NCBI GenBank assembly: GCA_036389715.1
Contig: DASVWH010000029.1
Coordinates: forward strand, 1-46,862
Length of the DNA stretch: 46,862 nucleotides
Source of the DNA: DASVWH01 sp036389715
GTDB lineage: Bacteria; Acidobacteriota; Blastocatellia; Pyrinomonadales; Pyrinomonadaceae
Reading direction: 5' to 3'
Part shown: piece by piece, positions 15,685 to 23,904 of the stretch
Layout: every line of letters starts with the position of its first letter
Numbering within the stretch: the stretch's first letter is position 1
The notes under the pieces: model-generated
Databases searched by the model: none
Seen by the model: the letters and a program-made list of their open reading frames with translations, nothing else
What the model was told of the DNA's origin: nothing
Translations under genes and position numbers: made by a program

Positions 15685-16293
15685 TCATGGCCTTCCGTCT
15701 TCCTCACTGCTTATCCAGACAGCTTTCGTCCGCCAGTAATCTTCGAGTATCTCTGCGATGAGCAGCTGGCATGAGCCGCAGCCGCCACCGGCGTTGCAGG
15801 CCCGCGTGACCTGCCCGACCGTGCGCAGCGAACGGGCTTCGATGACGCGCTCGATGCTCTTTTCCGAGACGCCGAAGCAGGTGCAGATTAAGGCTTCGTC
15901 GCCAGTCCATTCTTCCTGCGTGAGGGCGTGATAGTTGGCCAACGCTCTTTGCAGCGCATCGCGGCAGAGCGCGGCGCACTGTCTTCTCTCCGGCGGCAGC
16001 TCGTCGAACCAATCCGTGATGGCCGTCTCGGGCAGCCGCGCCGCTTTGCCGATGGGCAGCTCCTTGAGCGTCTCGGTCAGCACGGAGGCCGCAGCGACCA
16101 GAAAGCCGCAGCCGACGGCGCGAAAAGCCGCCTCCGAGATTCTCTGCGTCGCCGCATCTATCCTCAAAGAGAGCCGCAAGATAGCGCCGCAGCCGAGCGA
16201 GCCCGCTTCCGCAGAGGCGTTCACGCCCCGCACCTCGCCGACGTTCTGCGGGTTCAGGAAAAGCTCGTTGACGCGCTCGGGATAGTATGGCAT
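15685..16293 (-). CDS. nifU: NifU-like Fe-S scaffold (NifU N-domain plus [2Fe-2S] BFD domain) with Asp-to-Ala change at the active site
   Basis: A 202-residue protein. Residues 1-125 are an IscU/NifU-N scaffold domain with cysteines 35, 62 and 106. Residues 135-180 form a BFD-like [2Fe-2S] domain with Cys137, 139, 172 and 175 (CxC-x32-CxxC). The C-terminal Nfu domain of full NifU is absent. The normally invariant Asp two residues after the first cysteine (CGD) is Ala37 here (codon GCT). In IscU and NifU this Asp-to-Ala change is known to stabilise the bound cluster. The gene is upstream of nifS, as in a nifUS pair, and diverges from mrp. Confidence 0.92.
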   Translation of the reverse strand: MPYYPERVNELFLNPQNVGEVRGVNASAEAGSLGCGAILRLSLRIDAATQRISEAAFRAVGCGFLVAAASVLTETLKELPIGKAARLPETAITDWFDELPPERRQCAALCRDALQRALANYHALTQEEWTGDEALICTCFGVSEKSIERVIEARSLRTVGQVTRACNAGGGCGSCQLLIAEILEDYWRTKAVWISSEEDGRP

Positions 16294-16514
16294 AGCATGG
16301 CCGAATGTTCGTCGGAAGCGACCCTGTAAGCGTAACTTCGCGCCTCTTTGTTTGTCAAAAACTGCGTCCGGCCGGGGCCTGCTGTAATGACAAAACCGCC
16401 GATTTACGTCATAATTAAGCGGAAAGTAAACCAGGCCGAAGCAGCCCCTTCAGAGCCAGTAGAGCGAGGCGCGGGCGGCGAGCGGATTTCCCCGGTTGAG
16501 ATTAGAAAACTTTT

Positions 16515-17597
16515 ATGACCCAAGTATCAGAACAGAGCGTGCTCGATGCGCTGCGGCAGATCAAAGACCCTGACCTGCACAAGGACATCGTGACGCTGGG
16601 CTTCATCAGGGATTTGAAGATCGAAGGCGGCAGCGTCTCGTTTCGCATCGTCCTGACGACGCCCGCCTGCCCCGTCAAGGAGCAGATGGAAGAGGCGGCC
16701 AAAGAACTGGTCGGCGCGCTGCCCGGCGTGCGCTCGCTCAACATCAGGATGGACGCGGAAGTGCCGCAGGGACGCGGGCTCGGCGATAAGGTGACGATGC
16801 CGGGCGTGAGCAACATCATCGCGGTCTCTTCGGGTAAAGGCGGCGTCGGTAAATCAACCGTCGCGGTCAACCTGGCCGTCTCGCTGGCGCTCAAAGGCGC
16901 TCGCGTCGGACTGATGGACATGGATGTCTATGGGCCGAACGTCCCGCTGATGCTCGGCGCGGGCGATGCGCGGCCCGAAGTCGAGGGCAACAAGCTGGTC
17001 CCGATTGAAGCCTACGGCGTGCGCCTGATGTCCATGGCCGTCCTGCAACCGGGCGATAAGCCGATGATCGTGCGCGGGCCGATCCTGCACGGGCTGGTCA
17101 AACAGTTTCTGACCGACGTGCTCTGGGGCGAGCTGGATTATCTGATAGTTGACATGCCACCCGGCACGGGCGACGTGCAACTAAGTCTTGCACAGCTTGT
17201 TCCCGTCCAGGGCGCTGTGCTGGTGACGACGCCGCAGGAAGTGGCCGTGATGGACGTGCGCCGCGCGCTTCGGATGTTTGAGACGGTGGCCGTGCCCGTG
17301 CTCGGCGTGGTCGAGAATATGAGTTATTTCGTTGCGCCCGATACGGGCGTGCGTTACAACATCTTCGGCGAGGGCGGCGGGCAGAAACTGGCCGAAACCT
17401 ATGGCGTGCCATTCCTCGGCGCGGTCCCGCTCGGGATAGAGGTGCGCGAGGGCGGAGACAGGGGCGTCCCCGTCGTCGTCAGCAACCCCGAGTCGCCGCA
17501 GGCCCGGGCCTTCCGCCACGTTGCCGAAGAGGTGGCGCGGCAGGTCTCTATAGAAGCAATGAAACCCGAGCTTGTCGTTCTGGGCAAAGCTCGTTAA
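16515..17597 (+). CDS. mrp: Mrp/NBP35 (ApbC) family Fe-S carrier ATPase lacking the usual CxxC
   Basis: A 360-residue protein. The N-terminal 80 residues are a MIP18/FeS-assembly P-like domain with TPACPVKEQMEE. The P-loop ATPase follows, with the deviant Walker A GKGGVGKST at about 107-115, DMDVYGPNVP and the DMPPGTGDVQLS switch. Family members usually carry CPxC just after ENMSYF, the bridging [4Fe-4S] ligand; here it reads ENMSYFVAPDTG, so both cysteines are missing. Its neighbours (nifUS, HesB/IscA) support an Fe-S delivery role, perhaps with altered cluster binding as in other CPxC-lacking Mrp-like proteins. Confidence 0.95.
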   Translation: MTQVSEQSVLDALRQIKDPDLHKDIVTLGFIRDLKIEGGSVSFRIVLTTPACPVKEQMEEAAKELVGALPGVRSLNIRMDAEVPQGRGLGDKVTMPGVSNIIAVSSGKGGVGKSTVAVNLAVSLALKGARVGLMDMDVYGPNVPLMLGAGDARPEVEGNKLVPIEAYGVRLMSMAVLQPGDKPMIVRGPILHGLVKQFLTDVLWGELDYLIVDMPPGTGDVQLSLAQLVPVQGAVLVTTPQEVAVMDVRRALRMFETVAVPVLGVVENMSYFVAPDTGVRYNIFGEGGGQKLAETYGVPFLGAVPLGIEVREGGDRGVPVVVSNPESPQARAFRHVAEEVARQVSIEAMKPELVVLGKAR

Positions 17598-17619
17598 TGC
17601 AATCGTTTAAGAGGTAGCG

Positions 17620-17699
17620 AGTTTTCAGTTTTCAGTTCTTAGTTTTCATTTAAAACAAATGCTCGTTTGCTGAAAACTGAGAACTGAAAACTGAAAACT
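17620..17699. repeat. near-perfect heptad hairpin element C
   Basis: Four heptads AGTTTTC, AGTTTTC, AGTTCTT, AGTTTTC (17620-17647) and four inverse heptads GAAAACT, GAGAACT, GAAAACT, GAAAACT (17672-17699) with a 24-nt centre containing CAAATGCTCGTTTG. The 28-bp arms differ at one position. It lies between mrp and the HesB/IscA gene. It has the same 7-bp architecture as elements A and D, with another unit. It could act as an RNA hairpin controlling mrp or downstream expression. Confidence 0.85.
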
Positions 17700-17733
17700 C
17701 AGTTACTCCATACTTAAGGAGAAAGAAAAAGAA

Positions 17734-18090
17734 ATGTCTGCGACAACTGCTCCAACAATGACTTTGAATGTGACCGAGCCAGCGGCGGGTGAGATTAAGA
17801 AGTTCATGGCCAGCGAAGAGGGCTTGCCTGAGACGGCGGGCCTGCGCGTGCGGGTCGTGCCCGGCGGCTGCTCCGGCTTCCAGTACAGCCTGAACATCGA
17901 AGAGGATTCGCGCCAGGGCGATTATATTCTCGACCAGAGGGGCGTGCGCCTCTTCGTTGACATGTTCAGCGCGCAGTACTTGAACGGCGTCGAGATAGAC
18001 TACGTCAGCGGCGTGATGGGTTCGGGCTTCACCTTCAAGAACCCGAACGCGACGGGCGGCTGCGGCTGCGGGTCTTCGTTCACCGCTTAA
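17734..18090 (+). CDS. HesB/IscA/ErpA family A-type Fe-S carrier
   Basis: A 118-residue A-type carrier. The three ligand cysteines are in GGCSGFQY (residues 45-52) and GGCGCGSSF near the C-terminus. Length and spacing are usual for ErpA/IscA. AAGGAG lies 11 nt upstream of the ATG. It receives clusters from scaffolds and passes them to targets, consistent with mrp just upstream and nifUS across the divergent promoter. Which subgroup it belongs to (ErpA or IscA) cannot be decided by eye. A hairpin follows the stop. Confidence 0.93.
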   Translation: MSATTAPTMTLNVTEPAAGEIKKFMASEEGLPETAGLRVRVVPGGCSGFQYSLNIEEDSRQGDYILDQRGVRLFVDMFSAQYLNGVEIDYVSGVMGSGFTFKNPNATGGCGCGSSFTA

Positions 18091-18118
18091 AGTTCCGGCG
18101 AAAGCTACGTGAAGTCAG

Positions 18119-18206
18119 GACGGCGCGCCTGGCGCGTTGTGTGCAAGGGCGTTCTCGATGAACGAAAATCTTGCGCCCATCGTGCCGGGCGCGCCGTCTC
18201 TTTTCC
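18119..18206 (+). terminator. nested hairpin, probable terminator after the HesB/IscA gene
   Basis: GACGGCGCGCC (18119-18129) pairs perfectly with GGCGCGCCGTC (18188-18198), followed by TCTTTTCC. Inside are further short complementary pairs (CGTTC/GAACG, GCAAG/CTTGC). It starts 28 bp after the stop codon. Confidence 0.6.
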
Positions 18207-18224
18207 TTGGCGGGGTGAAATCCC

Positions 18225-18704
18225 ATGCAATTGATTGCGGCCCGCTCGCCCGAAGAGATTAGCCAGGCGAGGGAACTCTTCAGGGAATACGAAGCCTGGC
18301 TCGGCCTGGACCTCTGCTTCCAGAATTTCGAGCAGGAGCTGGCCGGGCTGCCGGGCCGTTACGAGGCGCCGACGGGACGCCTCCTGCTGGCGCTCGACGA
18401 AGGGCAGCTCGCCGGTTGCATCGCGCTGCGAAGCCTGGGCGACGGAACGTGCGAGATGAAAAGGCTCTACGTCCGGCCGGGGTTCAGGGGGCGTGGCATC
18501 GGGCGCGCGTTGACCCTGAAAGTCATCGAAGAGGCCCGGCTGGCAGGCTACGAACGCATGCGGCTCGACACGCTCCCGCGAGAGATGACGACGGCGCTCG
18601 GCATGTATCGCTCGCTCGGCTTTCGCGAGATAGAGCCTTACTACCATAACCCTGTCGCGGGCGCGCTCTTTATGGAACTGACCCTCGAACCGCTCCAACA
18701 ATGA
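18225..18704 (+). CDS. GNAT family N-acetyltransferase
   Basis: A 159-residue GNAT protein. The acetyl-CoA binding motif A is RPGFRGRGIGRAL at about residues 84-96, preceded by the strand CEMKRLYV. The C-terminal MYRSLGFREIEPYYHNP is typical of the family, including a Tyr that often acts as general acid. Substrate unknown. It lies between two Fe-S related genes, but nothing in its sequence ties it to them. Confidence 0.9.
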   Translation: MQLIAARSPEEISQARELFREYEAWLGLDLCFQNFEQELAGLPGRYEAPTGRLLLALDEGQLAGCIALRSLGDGTCEMKRLYVRPGFRGRGIGRALTLKVIEEARLAGYERMRLDTLPREMTTALGMYRSLGFREIEPYYHNPVAGALFMELTLEPLQQ

Positions 18705-18920
18705 CCGCCGCGAAAAGATGGCCCGGCCTGAAGCATCGGCAAGAGAGAACGGGCGCGACGAGCGGCCCTGAAGGGCTTCGCCGTGCCCTGCGCTCAAACT
18801 GTTGCGCTCTGCTTCCGGTGCTCGCCGGAGCGGGGCTTTCAGGCTTGCTAGAGCGGGCCGGGTTATGCCAAAGTCAGCCTGTCTTTCAACCAACCATCAA
18901 AATCTTGAGGAGCAAGTAAA

Positions 18921-19253
18921 ATGCCTAGAATTGAGGCCGAGACCGCTACGGGCGCGCAAGCCTTCGACGCCGAAGAAGGCCGCAAACTCGTGCTCGCCAT
19001 CGAAGACGCCGGAATAGACATCCTGCACCGCTGCGGCGGCAACGCCAAATGCACTACCTGCCGCGTCGAAATCCTGGCCGGTGATCCGGGCGAGATCGGC
19101 GAATTAGAGCGCAATCGCCTGGCGATGGAGACGGGGCTGGCCGAGAACGTCAGGCTCTCCTGCCAGGTCAGAATCCTTGACGACCTGAAGGTCAGAGTCG
19201 TCAACCAGGCCAGCGAGCGCGGGATTCCGGCCGGGACGCGCCCCTCCGAGTAA
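18921..19253 (+). CDS. [2Fe-2S] plant/adrenodoxin-type ferredoxin
   Basis: A 110-residue ferredoxin. Cys at about 38, 44, 47 and 81 (RCGGNAKCTTC and LSCQV) form the CX5CX2C...C [2Fe-2S] pattern. It has no extra domain. GAGGAG lies 8 nt before the ATG. It carries electrons in the cytoplasm; partners could include Fe-S assembly, the molybdoenzyme system or other oxidoreductases, none of which is encoded next to it. Confidence 0.93.
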   Translation: MPRIEAETATGAQAFDAEEGRKLVLAIEDAGIDILHRCGGNAKCTTCRVEILAGDPGEIGELERNRLAMETGLAENVRLSCQVRILDDLKVRVVNQASERGIPAGTRPSE

Positions 19254-19510
19254 GTCGGATTTTAGGGGACGCAGCCGCGCGGGAATAAGATTATTGCGTC
19301 GCCCTGCCGTCTGGTGTAATCTTCGCGCGTACTACATGCAATCGAGCATTACTCGTTGACAGCAACTCGCAAGTCTGAGCGGCACTCACTAAGAGGAGAA
19401 GCCAGACGAGCTGTCCCGGTCTATCCCTGTTTGCGTTAAAGCAGGCGCGCCCGCCGGATGCAGGGCCCGGGCGCGGACTGCCTTACACACCAAAAGTCTC
19501 GGAGGAACGT

Positions 19511-20305
19511 ATGCTAATAGAAACGTCTGCTCATCTTCCGGCCGGCCTGGCGATGCTTCAGGATGTTTTTCACGCGCCCAACGGAGAAGCCTTCGTCAGA
19601 ATCCTTCTGCGCTGGAGCCACTTCGTCGCGGGCATTACCTGGATCGGACTGCTCTACTTCTTCAATCTGGTCAACGTCAAGTTCATGAAGGCGCTCGATG
19701 CCCCGGCCAAGAAGACGGTCGTCCCGAACCTGATGCCGCGCGCTCTCTCGTATTTCCGCTGGGGCGCGGTCGTCACGGTGCTCGTCGGCCTGACCTATTA
19801 CGCCATGTACATCCTCGCGCCCGACGTTCGCAACGCGAATAATATCGGCGGCGCAAACGTCAGCACGGGCGTCGTGCTCGGCGTCTGGATACTGATTCCG
19901 CTGGTGGTCTTCGCCATCGAGTTCTTCCTCATCAATCGAGACATGGTCAAGGACGGGCGGGTGCTGGCTGTGATTATCGCCGTCCTCGTGATTCTGATGG
20001 CGGCGGCCATCGTCTACTGGCTGACATCGCAGTTCACCGGGCCGACGGGCGACAATTGGGCGAGCAATAAGACCTATTCCATCGGCATCGGCGGCGCGCT
20101 CGGCCTCATCATGCTGTTGAATGTCTGGGGCATTATCTGGCCCGCACAGAAGCGCATCATCGCCGGGACGGTTTCGGGCGATGCGGCCCCGCCGGAGCTG
20201 GCGCGGCGCGCTTTTCTCGCTTCGCGGGCCAACGCCTGGCTCTCGCTGCCGATGCTCTTCTTCATGGCCACTTCGCACGGCGATTACGTGATGTTCGGTA
20301 AGTAG
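19511..20305 (+). CDS. PuuD-like (urate oxidase N-terminal family) membrane protein without cytochrome c domain
   Basis: A 264-residue integral membrane protein with about six hydrophobic helices (about 30-50, 78-98, 118-139, 149-170, 192-212 and 240-256). RWSHFVAGITWIGLLYFFNLV in helix one and the C-terminal ATSHGDY match the membrane domain of PuuD, the membrane urate hydroxylase. PuuD itself ends in a cytochrome c domain, absent here, so this is a membrane-domain-only relative and urate oxidation should not be assumed. The ATG at 19511 has GGAGG five nt upstream. A strong terminator follows. Confidence 0.8.
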   Translation: MLIETSAHLPAGLAMLQDVFHAPNGEAFVRILLRWSHFVAGITWIGLLYFFNLVNVKFMKALDAPAKKTVVPNLMPRALSYFRWGAVVTVLVGLTYYAMYILAPDVRNANNIGGANVSTGVVLGVWILIPLVVFAIEFFLINRDMVKDGRVLAVIIAVLVILMAAAIVYWLTSQFTGPTGDNWASNKTYSIGIGGALGLIMLLNVWGIIWPAQKRIIAGTVSGDAAPPELARRAFLASRANAWLSLPMLFFMATSHGDYVMFGK

Positions 20306-20365
20306 CAGCCGGGGACAGCAGCGCGCCCGGGAACGAGCTTCGCCGCGCGGCCCCGCCGGTACAAC

Positions 20366-20433
20366 AAGCAGAAGCGGAGTGCTGCTCCAGCTCCCCCGGG
20401 GCGAGCAGAGCATCCCGCTTCTGCTTTTGCTTT
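20366..20433 (+). terminator. intrinsic terminator after the PuuD-like gene
   Basis: AAGCAGAAGCGG (20366-20377) pairs perfectly with CCGCTTCTGCTT (20415-20426), with a second inner pairing GCTGCTC/GAGCAG, followed by TTGCTTTCC. Confidence 0.75.
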
Positions 20434-20589
20434 CCCCCCCTTAAAGATTTATGCTTCTAATCAATTCGCCATACTTGAGCGTAAAATCGAGATGAAACTT
20501 TTCACGGTTTCGTCAACAGGGGTGCGAGGCCCGGCGGCCACGCCCGGCCAGCCGCCCGCGCGTGCTCTGATAAAAGGGAGGCAATGAAA

Positions 20590-21225
20590 ATGGGCTTTAA
20601 CGGTTCGTACCAGGCCAAGCAGTTTGATTTGAGCGGCCTGAGCGGCATTTCCGACCAGACTCTGGAGATGCATTTCAAACTTTACGAGGGGTACGTCAAG
20701 GAGACCAACAAGCTGACGGAGAAGATCGCCGAGTTTCTCCAGGACGGCAAGGTGGACCAGGAAGAGATGCCCGCCTATTCGGAGCTGACGCGCCGTCTGG
20801 GCTTTGAATATAACGGCATGGTCCTGCACGAATACTACTTCGGCAACATGAAGAGGCAGGGCGCGGGCGATCCGAATCGAAGCTCGGCCTTCTTTCAGGC
20901 GGCCGAGGCGAGCTTCGGCAGCTACGACATCTGGAAGGCGGATTTCGTCAGCGTCGGGAAGATGCGCGGCGTCGGGTGGGCCATCTGCTACCAGAATCCG
21001 GCCAACGGCCGCATCTCGAACCACTGGATCACGCTGCACGAGACGGGCAACGTCTCGGGCTTCGTCCCCGTGCTCGTGATGGATGTCTGGGAACACGCTT
21101 TCCTGCTCGACTACAAACCGGCCGAGCGCCCGAAATACATCGAGGCGTTCTTCTCGAACATAGACTGGGAGGCCGTCACCGGACGCTTACGCACGAACTC
21201 AGCCGCGCAGCAGCAGACGGCCTAG
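20590..21225 (+). CDS. Fe/Mn superoxide dismutase family protein (divergent)
   Basis: A 211-residue protein. Predicted metal ligands are His28 (LEMHFKLYEGYV), His80 (NGMVLHEYYFGN), Asp165 and His169 (MDVWEHAF). The active-site helix has H-x6-Y, one residue shorter than the usual H-x7-Y, and lacks the second histidine pair of the HHxxHH segment, so it belongs to a divergent branch. GGGAGG lies 8 nt before ATG 20590; the ATG at 20584 would sit 2 nt from it. Expected role: cytosolic superoxide removal, but activity is unproven for this branch. Confidence 0.88.
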   Translation: MGFNGSYQAKQFDLSGLSGISDQTLEMHFKLYEGYVKETNKLTEKIAEFLQDGKVDQEEMPAYSELTRRLGFEYNGMVLHEYYFGNMKRQGAGDPNRSSAFFQAAEASFGSYDIWKADFVSVGKMRGVGWAICYQNPANGRISNHWITLHETGNVSGFVPVLVMDVWEHAFLLDYKPAERPKYIEAFFSNIDWEAVTGRLRTNSAAQQQTA

Positions 21226-21360
21226 TCTTTGCCGGGCCGATAGTCCTAAGCCCGTCAGCAGGACGGATGCGGGCCGTTGACGGGCCCCGGATTCAGGAAC
21301 CGCAGACCTTTGATTTCAGACTCTGGCTTTTAAACTTAATTACTTGTTCTCGGAGGAGAT

Positions 21361-22407
21361 ATGAAACTGTTGAAACGCCTCTCGCCGGTGGTAACGGCCC
21401 TCGTGCTGGTCGCGCTTTCGCTGGCGGGCTGCACGACCAATGACAATGCGAACAACACGACGGCGACCACCAACGTCGCGCCGCCGACGGCCGCCACGCC
21501 CGCTCCCGCTGCCGCGCAGAACCTGACGCCGACCGAGCGCCCGCAGAAGATCAAGGACATGATGACCGCACGCGGCGAGCAGGACCAGGCCCAGCCGACG
21601 CTGCGTTTCCTGGAGCCGCGCGAAGGCGCGACCATCACGGGCTCGACCGTCAACCTGAAGCTGGCTCTGGCCGGAGACCTCAAGGGCTACAAGCCCGGCA
21701 AAGACCCGACTTCGGGGATGGGCAATCACATTCACGTGATTCTGGACAATCAACCCTACGAGGCTTACTACAGCCTGGACCAGCCGTTCGAGCTGCGCAA
21801 CGTGACGGAAGGCCCGCACACCATCCGCGTCTTCCCCTCGCGCCCCTGGCACGAGAGCTACAAGAACGCGGGCGCGTTCCAGATGGTCAGCTTCAACGTC
21901 AAAGGCGGCGGCGACGCCTCGAAGCCCACGACCGCGAGCAACGGCCAGGTCATGGCCGACAATAAGAACGGCGCTAACAGGAGCAGCAACACCGGCGCTG
22001 GCGGCGCAGCGGCAGCCAACGCGAATGCGGGCGGCAACACGAACACGGCCGCGCCGCGCGAAGGCAAGGATATGGCCCAGAGCACGGCGAGCGGCGTTGA
22101 TGCGAAGAAGCCGCTGCTGACCTACAGCCGTCCGAAGGGTGAATACAAGGGCGCGGATACGGAAGCGATTATGATTGACTTCTGGCTCTCGAACGCCAAA
22201 TTGCAGGGCGACGGCGGCGAGTACCGCGTCCGTTATTCGGTTGACGGCGGCGCGGCCCAGTTCATAGACAAGTGGGAGCCCATCTGGCTCAAAGGCTGGG
22301 GCGCGGGCAAGCATACGGTCAAGCTCGAACTCGTAGACCGGGCCGGAAACGTCGTCGCCAACGGCGACTACAACTCGACCTCGCGCGACATCACCGTCAC
22401 GCCTTAA
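21361..22407 (+). CDS. lipoprotein of unknown function
   Basis: A 348-residue protein with a lipoprotein signal (MKLLKRL..., hydrophobic stretch, lipobox LAGC with the modified cysteine at about residue 24). An Asn/Thr/Ala-rich linker follows. A folded segment at about 70-180 contains MGNHIHVILDNQPYEAYY and EGPHTIRVFPSRPWHES. After a second Ala/Asn-rich linker at about 195-235 comes a beta-rich C-terminal domain (DFWLSNAKLQGDGGEYRVRY, HTVKLELVDRAGN). The two folded parts look like beta-sandwich domains and each mentions a centrally placed HT(V/I) strand. GGAGGAGAT precedes the ATG. Function not recognised; periplasm or outer membrane location. Confidence 0.8.
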   Translation: MKLLKRLSPVVTALVLVALSLAGCTTNDNANNTTATTNVAPPTAATPAPAAAQNLTPTERPQKIKDMMTARGEQDQAQPTLRFLEPREGATITGSTVNLKLALAGDLKGYKPGKDPTSGMGNHIHVILDNQPYEAYYSLDQPFELRNVTEGPHTIRVFPSRPWHESYKNAGAFQMVSFNVKGGGDASKPTTASNGQVMADNKNGANRSSNTGAGGAAAANANAGGNTNTAAPREGKDMAQSTASGVDAKKPLLTYSRPKGEYKGADTEAIMIDFWLSNAKLQGDGGEYRVRYSVDGGAAQFIDKWEPIWLKGWGAGKHTVKLELVDRAGNVVANGDYNSTSRDITVTP

Positions 22408-22471
22408 GGCCGCCGGGGCGGGGTCAGTGAAGAGGCCAGGCCGGGCGGGCCTGAAGAAATAACCGGACTCT

Positions 22472-23119
22472 ATGATCTCCGTTCCTGAGAGAGATTCATT
22501 GTTCTCCGCGCTCGCCGCAGAGGCTGCCCGCTGCGGCCTCTGCCCGGCGATGTCCGAGAGAAGGGCCGTCCTGAGCGAACACAACGGCTCCGCGGGAGCG
22601 CGCGTGATGTTCATCGCGGAAGCGCCGGGACGACAGGGCGGAGACCGGACGCGGATACCCTTTTCCGGCGACCAGTCGGGCCGCAACTTCCAACGCTTCA
22701 TTGCCTCCATCAGGCTCGCCCGCGAGCGCATCTTCATCACCAACGCCGTGCTCTGCAACCCGCGCAAAAGCTCCGGCGCGAACCGTAAGCCGACGACCGC
22801 CGAGATCGTCAATTGCTCGGGCTTTCTCGGCCGCCAGCTGGCGTTGATAGACCCGCGCGTGGTCGTCACGCTCGGCTCCGTCTCGCTTGCTGCGCTCAAA
22901 CGCATTGAGTATCATGAGTTATCCCTGAAAGATTCGGCGGGTCAGGTTCACGAATGGAACGGGCGGCTGCTCGTCCCCGTCTATCACCCGAGCCCGCAGG
23001 TGCTCGCCTCGCATCGTCGTGAAGATGCGCAGTTGCGGGATTATCAGGCAATTGCAAGCGCGCTCCACCGCGCCGGACTAGCTCAGGAAGGCTGGCCCGG
23101 CGCGACGGAGTCGAGATAG
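22472..23119 (+). CDS. uracil-DNA glycosylase superfamily protein (family 4/5-like)
   Basis: A 215-residue UDG-fold protein. Motif A reads IAEAPGRQGGDRTRIPFSGD and motif B HPSP near residue 170. CGLC near the N-terminus and two later cysteines 16 residues apart (CNPRK..., NCSGF) fit the [4Fe-4S] ligands of families 4 and 5. The QGGDRT/FSGD part resembles family 5 while GEAPG-like AEAPG resembles family 4. It would remove uracil or damaged bases from DNA. Same strand and 65 bp after the lipoprotein gene; the peroxiredoxin follows 16 bp later. Confidence 0.88.
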   Translation: MISVPERDSLFSALAAEAARCGLCPAMSERRAVLSEHNGSAGARVMFIAEAPGRQGGDRTRIPFSGDQSGRNFQRFIASIRLARERIFITNAVLCNPRKSSGANRKPTTAEIVNCSGFLGRQLALIDPRVVVTLGSVSLAALKRIEYHELSLKDSAGQVHEWNGRLLVPVYHPSPQVLASHRREDAQLRDYQAIASALHRAGLAQEGWPGATESR

Positions 23120-23135
23120 CTGAAGAGGTAAAAAG

Positions 23136-23810
23136 ATGAAGACAGATTCGACCAAGTTCTCCAGATTCCTGCGGTTCTCGATAGCGGGAGCGAGCCTGCT
23201 CGTCGTCGGCGTGCTGGTCCTGGCGGCGCTCGGCGTCCTGCGGCGCCCGGCGGGCCACTCGCCCGAAGCGAACGGCACGGCCGCGCCCGCTTCTGCCGCC
23301 GATAATGCGGGCGACGCGACCGCGGCGGCGGCAGGCCCGAAGGTCGGCGAGGCTGCGCCGGATTTTCGTCTCCCCTACGCGACGCAGGAGAAGATTTATC
23401 TCAAGCCGGAGGAGCACATGGCGCTCTCGTCCCTGCGCGGCAAGAACGTCATCCTGGCCTTTTACCCGGCCGACTGGTCCGGCGGCTGCACGAAGGAGGT
23501 CTGTACGCTGCGCGATACCTTTGCCGAGTTGTCGAAACTCAACGCGATAGTGCTCGGCATCAGCGGCGACTACGTCTTCTCGCACCAGGAATGGGCCAAG
23601 TTCCACAAGCTCCAGTTCCCGCTGCTTTCCGATCACGATCATAAGGTGGCGCGCGCCTACGGCAGCTATAACGAAGCGGCAGGATTCAATAAGCGGACCG
23701 TCTTCCTGATAGACAAGGAAGGCATCGTGCGCTACAGCAACCTGGATTTTAAGGCGGGCGATGCGAAGGATTACGGCAGCCTGCGCGCCGAGCTGGAAAA
23801 ATTGAAGTGA
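23136..23810 (+). CDS. membrane-anchored peroxiredoxin (AhpC/TSA family)
   Basis: A 224-residue protein. The N-terminal 35 residues contain one hydrophobic helix (SIAGASLLVVGVLVLAALGV), followed by an Ala-rich linker and a thioredoxin-fold domain at about 70-224. The peroxidatic cysteine is in YPADWSGGCTKEVC with a second Cys four residues later, the BCP/AhpE-like arrangement. The domain probably faces the periplasm and reduces peroxides with thiol donors. Cys is encoded directly, not Sec. GAGG lies upstream of the ATG. Confidence 0.93.
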   Translation: MKTDSTKFSRFLRFSIAGASLLVVGVLVLAALGVLRRPAGHSPEANGTAAPASAADNAGDATAAAAGPKVGEAAPDFRLPYATQEKIYLKPEEHMALSSLRGKNVILAFYPADWSGGCTKEVCTLRDTFAELSKLNAIVLGISGDYVFSHQEWAKFHKLQFPLLSDHDHKVARAYGSYNEAAGFNKRTVFLIDKEGIVRYSNLDFKAGDAKDYGSLRAELEKLK

Positions 23811-23904
23811 CAGTAGAACGCCGGGCCGCAAAGACGCCGGGCGGCATCCCGTTCGCCGCGTCGTCGCGGGCCGCCCGGCGGCTTTGCGGTCTTCCGTGCT
23901 CCTC

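Noticed and set aside
16385..16414. Inverted repeat TAATGAC...GTCATAA as an Fe-S regulator operator
   Set aside because: Only six of seven bases match over a 16-bp spacer, it does not match a known Fe-S regulator site, and such arms are expected by chance in 220 bp.
23460..23520. Selenocysteine peroxiredoxin
   Set aside because: The peroxidatic residue in SGGCTKEVC is encoded by TGC.
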